64,000 bases of DNA from Pleurodeles waltl (Eukaryota; Chordata; Amphibia; Caudata; Salamandridae): assembly GCF_031143425.1 (NCBI RefSeq), contig NC_090450.1:220979442-221043441 (forward strand), read 5' to 3'. The position numbers and the translations under genes were made by a program. Position 1 is the first letter of the stretch; the number at the start of each line of letters is the position of its first letter. The notes beneath the pieces are model-generated. The model was given only the letters and a program-made list of their open reading frames with translations. It did not search any database and was not told the DNA's origin. Of this stretch, positions 59,377 through 64,000 are shown in pieces.

Positions 59377-60055
59377 GGGCCAGATGTAAGTAGAAAGCAA
59401 ATTGCAACTCGCAATTTGCTATGCAGAAAGGTGTCTCATACACCTTCTGCGACTCGCTATGGGGTCGCAAAGACCCACCTCATTAATATTAATGAGGTGG
59501 GTCGCAGTTTGCGACCCCATAGCGAGTCTGGGCACTCACGGGGATGGTGGCCTGCTGGAGACAGCAGACCACCATGTCCGTGACTGCTTTTAAATAAAGC
59601 TGTTTTTTTTTTCTATCTGCAGCCCGTTTTCCTTAAAGGAAAACGAGCTGCACTTAGAAAAAAATACCGAAAACTTTTGTTTCTGTTTTTTTCAGAGCAG
59701 GCAGTGGTCCATAGTACCACTGCCTGCTCTGAAAAAATAATTTTGTGATCATTCACAAAGGGGAAGGGGTCCCATGGGGACCCCTTCCCGTTTGCAAATG
59801 AGTTACTATCCACTTCAAGAGTATGGTAACTGCGAGTTGATTTGCGACCACTTTTGCGGTCACATATCAACTTACATAGCGGTATGAGTCGCAAATAGGA
59901 AGGGAACACCCCTTCCTATTTGCGAGTCGGAAACACATTTTGCGAGTTGGTTCCGACTCGCAAAATATGTGTCTGCATCGCGCGCAGGCATTAGCGCCTC
60001 ACAAACGGCGTTTTTCGTCGTTTGCGAGGCGCTAATGCCTTGCTACATCTGGCCC
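59377..60055. mobile_element. Harbinger-type MITE built of about ten consecutive hairpins
   Basis: Ends GGGCCAGATGTAAGTAG and CTTGCTACATCTGGCCC are of the Harbinger C type. The flanking triplets CTG and TCA do not match. The interior is almost wholly made of adjacent inverted repeats: 59423-59450, 59451-59528 (arms of 37 and 41 bp, perfect but for a 4-base bulge), 59534-59585, ~59609-59671, 59687-59738 (AGAGCAGGCAGTGGT arms), 59750-59799, two overlapping weaker stems in 59800-59877, 59886-59926, 59933-59971 and 59978-60040 (GGCATTAGCGCCTC arms). There is no coding capacity. Confidence 0.85.
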
Positions 60056-61338
60056 TCAGTCTCAATATCAAATGATAAACATACAGAAACAATACTGGCT
60101 GACCAAAGTGACGAAAGAATCACAATCTAATCAAAGCTTGAACCACTACACACTCTAAGGCTACAGTACAAAGTAATAGCAGAATAACTGCACACACAAA
60201 ATAACATACATTTAGATTCAGCAAAGAGGAGACATCAACTGTTATTACATGTAGCAAACACCATATGTGAGGATCCTAACTGACATTAGATTAGAATAGC
60301 ATGTTTGGGCTTCATGCAAAACAATTTAGTCACACAAATTTGGAAAAACATCTAACTATGACTGTACAAAAATAGCGGTTGGTACCTAGAAACAAAAGCA
60401 ATTAGAGAGAAACAATCAGTCGTTTCGTCATTCACCTGTCCTCAATATGGTTCAGCAAGCTGTGACAGTCTTCGTCAATAGGACATCAGTACGGTCAGCA
60501 AGACATCAGGATTCAACATCAAAGTTCAAAAAAGCAAAGTCTCTTTAAGCAATAAATTTAAGTACGTCTCTTCTCGGGACGGCCAAGAAAATAATAGCAA
60601 AGTGGAAAATGGAGAAACGGTGCCCTCCTCTCCGTGCAGTCCGGCTAAGTTAGATTTCCTAAAACTGCTTTCCATATCCCGATAGGTCAAAGAATCGCAG
60701 GTTTACATTTAGTCCAATGAAAATAAAATCCTTAATCTACTAATGTTCTAGTACATGGTTCACATGTCGATCATTGGCTCATCTTCTCCAGTTCCTATTT
60801 ATCGGCTCATCAAGTATCAATATTGTTACAACTTATACTCTAGTCAGTGCATCCATTTTCTTCTCCTGTAAAGGTCTGTCTTAAACATACTACAATATAC
60901 ATTGTTTCTCTAGCTAGTACAGCATCGTCTAGCAAGCAGTTTCTCAAGAGAACTAACTTCAGCTATGAGCACATGGTCAGTACAATGGAAAATCACAATT
61001 TAATTCTCTAAGCAACCATTTTATAAGACACCTAAGAAATGCAACTTGACATGAGGCCGTGCAACTAGACCAAGTCCTCACTAAGTTAAGGCCTAGGATT
61101 AATAAAGCCAATACATAATACATAACCTTTAAAATGACGTAGTACTACATTAATCAAACATAAGCTCAACATTGCACATTAATAAACCATCAATAAGTAC
61201 ACATTGTGAAAATTGACGGCCACTCACATGGGATCAACATCATATGCGTGCATTATTTTTCTCTAAGTTAATACATTTTCTTTACAAATTCAACACTCAG
61301 AATACATGAATATTCATTAATAAAATTCAGCGTTAACA
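60056..61338 (-). repeat. Probable 3' LTR of ERV3 (start seen, end not resolved)
   Basis: On the minus strand a purine tract CAGAGGAGAGAT ends directly before TGTTAACGCTGAATTT at 61338, ~125 bp after the env stop. This is the usual place of polypurine tract and LTR start. The LTR must run to lower coordinates; its end was not found and may lie beyond the MITE at 59377-60055. Confidence 0.45.
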
Positions 61339-61463
61339 ATCTCTCCTCTGATGACTAAATGTGTCATCACACTAAATCTTCCCACACAAACTTTTGTTTT
61401 GCTTCAGCTTAAAATGTTGTCATTTCTATCCCTTCAAATCTTTGTTCCCTTTTCTAATTTTCC

Positions 61464-62951
61464 CTAAACAAATGTTCCCTTTTCACTTCTTCCCTCCTCT
61501 GCTAAATTTTTTATATTCTTCAATTTGATCATCCTACACAATTTACATATTCCCCATACTCCAATTATGCAAATCACAATGATCAATATCTCTTGTATTA
61601 TTTTCAATATTATCCCTTTCCCAGTGTTGCTGAGCCAATTTCCTACTGAAGCAAATCCTTTGCCAACCTTCTCCCAAAAATCTGGTTCTTTCAATTCTTT
61701 CAAATCAGCACTTTCATTAGCTAGATTAGTAAGTAATCTTCTAATTTCTTTACTGTTATCAGGTATATACGAGCAACAATGCCTTGAATTAAGCATTTTA
61801 CAAAATCCGCCATCCTTTGCTAAAGGAATGTATAACGCGAGGCGATTCTGAAGAGTCATAGATCTCACTGTAGCCATTTCTGTATCCATTAGGATCATGG
61901 CTCCTGAAAATTGCGTCAGCATGTTATCCACAATAGTATACCACTTTCGAATCTTTATAGAATTCAGAACAACTCCTACTGAAGGGATCATTGCTCCGAA
62001 TATATCTCCCACTATACCAGAAGGAGACTCTCATTTCTCTCCTATGATTTAATTCTGTCAATTTTGGTATTCGTTTTTAAGTCATCAAGTTGGAATATCT
62101 TTGGGAAAACGATTCCCAAGTAACATGTGCCATACCATCCTTGGAAGACGGTAATAGGGATTAGGTCCACAAATGTAATGTATACCAGGACTCGCTGGAT
62201 CCTGTCCATTCAACATAAAGGTCCATTTACTCTGAAACAAAACACATGTCTACATACGCTCGTTCCCACAAACAAAGTGTCAATGATAGATCTAGGTCTA
62301 TTTACACAAAGCTTCTCCATGTGTTGTGCAACGAAAGCTAATTTCCCTTCCCTTGTGTTTTTATTTCACTAAAAGAATAATCATTTCTAAAAGTCCTTTT
62401 CTCTAAGCCCTTTTCTAACTTCCCCTTTAATGTCTTTCTCCTGTCATCTGTGTGAGCCCAAAAGCTCTTTTCTAGTGGTGTAAGCACGCATGACAGGTTA
62501 TTCCTGTGCACATAAGCTGTCCCAAAAGTTAATGAAGGTTAAAAAAAAAACTCACTAGTACTATGTTGTTGCCCTTAGCAACTCTACTTAGGTATCTATT
62601 TATGGGGACAAACAAAAACACAACATCGTGGTTTGAATAAAAATATTGAATGCACTCCTGGTTATAGAATCTTGTTAGTAACAGACTACAACTTTTAGAG
62701 TCAAACTATGTAACTCCTTCTTCGACTGTTAAAGGAATCTGCATAAACACGTAACAATTCCTCACTTCCATCGTCTCAACATACTCACTCAATAAGTGTG
62801 CATTGTCTACTTGCAGATACTTCTCATCTAACCTAAACCTCTCTATTGCTGTTAATGCAGTAGTTGACTCTAAAGCTGAAGTATGGTTGGCTTTACTCTT
62901 GTCAAGAATAGTCTTACCCACAATCAATACCAGACATAATATCACACACAC
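61464..62951 (-). pseudogene. ERV3 env remnant: degenerate surface part and open transmembrane subunit
   Basis: The 5' part (62951-62706) opens with a hydrophobic signal-like stretch. The middle (62700-62020) is broken by stops, with a Cys/Pro-rich piece and GIVFPK-like motif near 62110-62170 shared by class-I retroviral Env proteins. From 62012 the frame is open for 182 codons: a helical heptad region, LQNRLALYIPLAKDGG, a Cys cluster in which the first Cys is followed by seven residues and Cys-Cys (CKMLNSRHCC), a second helical region, a hydrophobic membrane span (residues ~137-160) and a basic cytoplasmic tail. This is the transmembrane subunit of a gamma/epsilon-like envelope. The gene as a whole is broken. 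Confidence 0.75.
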
Positions 62952-62953
62952 AC

Positions 62954-64000
62954 TGTTGGACTTTTTAATCCTTAAGCAGGGTCATCGCCAGTCTTTTTGC
63001 CTCCTTCCTCCTGGTTTTTCTGACCTCTCGCTGTTGGATCTAGGACTCTGAGCACTTTATCACTGCTGACCAGTGCTAAAGTGCAGGTGCTCTCCCATCT
63101 AAAGTTGGTATGATTGGCTTATACCTAATTGGCATATTTAATCTACCTATAAGTTCCTTGTACAGTGGTATCTCTATACCCAGGGCCTGTAAATTAAATA
63201 CTACTAGTGGGCCTGAAGCGCTGCTTGTGCCACCCACTGGCGTAGACTTTCAATGTGTCTCAGGCCTGCTAGCGCAGGGCCTGTGTGCGCAGTTTTCTGC
63301 CACAGGGACCTGCCATCTAAATTTACTTGCCAGGCCCAGAACTCCCCTTTTACTACATGTAAGTCACCCCTAAGGTACGCCCTAGCTAGCCCTATGGGCA
63401 GGGTGCCATGTGTGTAGTAGGCAGGATATGTGCCAGGGTGCGTGGCCTGTCCTGGTAGTGACAAACAGCCTAACTTGGTGTCTGCTTACTGGTGTAGGTG
63501 TATTTTTTATTACTATTGCAGAAATGCCACTTCTAGAAAGTGCACATTTATCTGTGCTTATGACTCTGGTGTTTTGCAGCTTGACTCCAATCCACGTCTG
63601 GTCAGAGTGACAGTTGGGGCTTTGTGCATACTTTTCAGACAGCCGGTACACAGGGAGGGTGGAGGTGTCACAAAGGTGCATCTACATATATAGTCTTCCT
63701 GGGCTGAGAGAAGGGAGAGGCAGGGCACACCTACATTTGTAAAGGCTGTGCCCTGGCTTCACACAATAGGGTCGTTAACCCCCCACTGATGTTTGGAGCC
63801 TGTGCTGATGGAGAGAGAGGGCACTCCCAGAACCAGTTGTAACTGGCTGGAACCTCCTCTCCCTACCATTGCAAAACATTGTAAGGACTGAGTATAAGTA
63901 CAGGGGAATTTTCCCCACAATTTGGAGACTCCTTGAACTTACCTGGAACTGGACACAGACTGCTGGAAGAACGCACCAGGAACCGCCATGGACGACTGCT
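62954..64000. repeat. LTR-like interspersed repeat, continues past the window
   Basis: The block begins TGTTGGACTTTTTAATCC directly beside the ERV3 env. It has the look of a salamander LTR family, with GACCAGTGCTAAAGTGCAGG, CAGGGCCTGTAAATTAAATA and GCAGGGTGCCATGTGTG. No coding frame is convincing. The family name is from memory of sequence style and needs a repeat-library search. An inserted LTR here would explain why pol is absent upstream of env. Confidence 0.4.

Noticed and set aside
1..64000. Host protein-coding genes, tRNA or rRNA genes
   Set aside because: No exon series with a recognisable host protein, no tRNA cloverleaf and no rRNA segment could be supported by reading. A covariance-model search was not possible.

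Overview
The window looks like accessory, repeat-filled DNA from a vertebrate with a giant genome, most likely a salamander or newt. I base this on three things: large PIF/Harbinger elements carrying introns, a Penelope-like element and several retroelement families packed with almost no space between them, and no recognisable host gene in 64 kb. Expansion of Harbinger elements has been reported in the ribbed newt Pleurodeles, which would fit, but the species is an inference.

Layout. 1-2990 has nothing I recognise. 2990-9940 is AT-rich and holds a ~134-141 bp tandem repeat, a two-block 63 bp minisatellite and a young, 5'-truncated Penelope-like element (6786-~9225) lying between two copies of the same flanking DNA. 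10250-39205 is a nest. A degenerate minus-strand endogenous retrovirus (ERV1, pol at 37.2-39.05 kb) has its 3' LTR split by a 24.6 kb Harbinger (Harbinger A, 10608-35245, TTA duplicated at both ends). Harbinger A in turn contains a second Harbinger (B, ~15.2-20.2 kb) and a full-length non-LTR retrotransposon on the minus strand (23446-30711, 9 bp target duplication) whose 5' end is an array of 78 bp CpG-rich monomers. A second, uninterrupted LTR of the ERV1 family (39894-40570) lies in inverted orientation and shows the empty site.

41.4-64 kb is a chain of separate insertions: an L2/CR1-like LINE fragment (42.0-44.0 kb), a complete 3.5 kb Harbinger (C, 44618-48144, TAG duplication) with an intact two-exon transposase and a broken MYB-like partner, four short Harbinger-type MITEs (one of them at 14.1 kb), and the env plus LTR junction of another minus-strand retrovirus (61.3-62.95 kb), followed by another LTR-like repeat to the window end.

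In the Harbinger elements a HARBI1-type DDE nuclease acts with a MYB/SANT-like DNA-binding protein. All three copies keep a phase-1 intron at the same Gly codon of the transposase, but the arrangement differs: A and C carry convergent genes, whereas in B the MYB-like gene lies entirely inside the first intron of the transposase gene on the opposite strand. Only the Harbinger C transposase looks able to make a full protein; the truncated Penelope protein and the two-frame LINE are close to intact.
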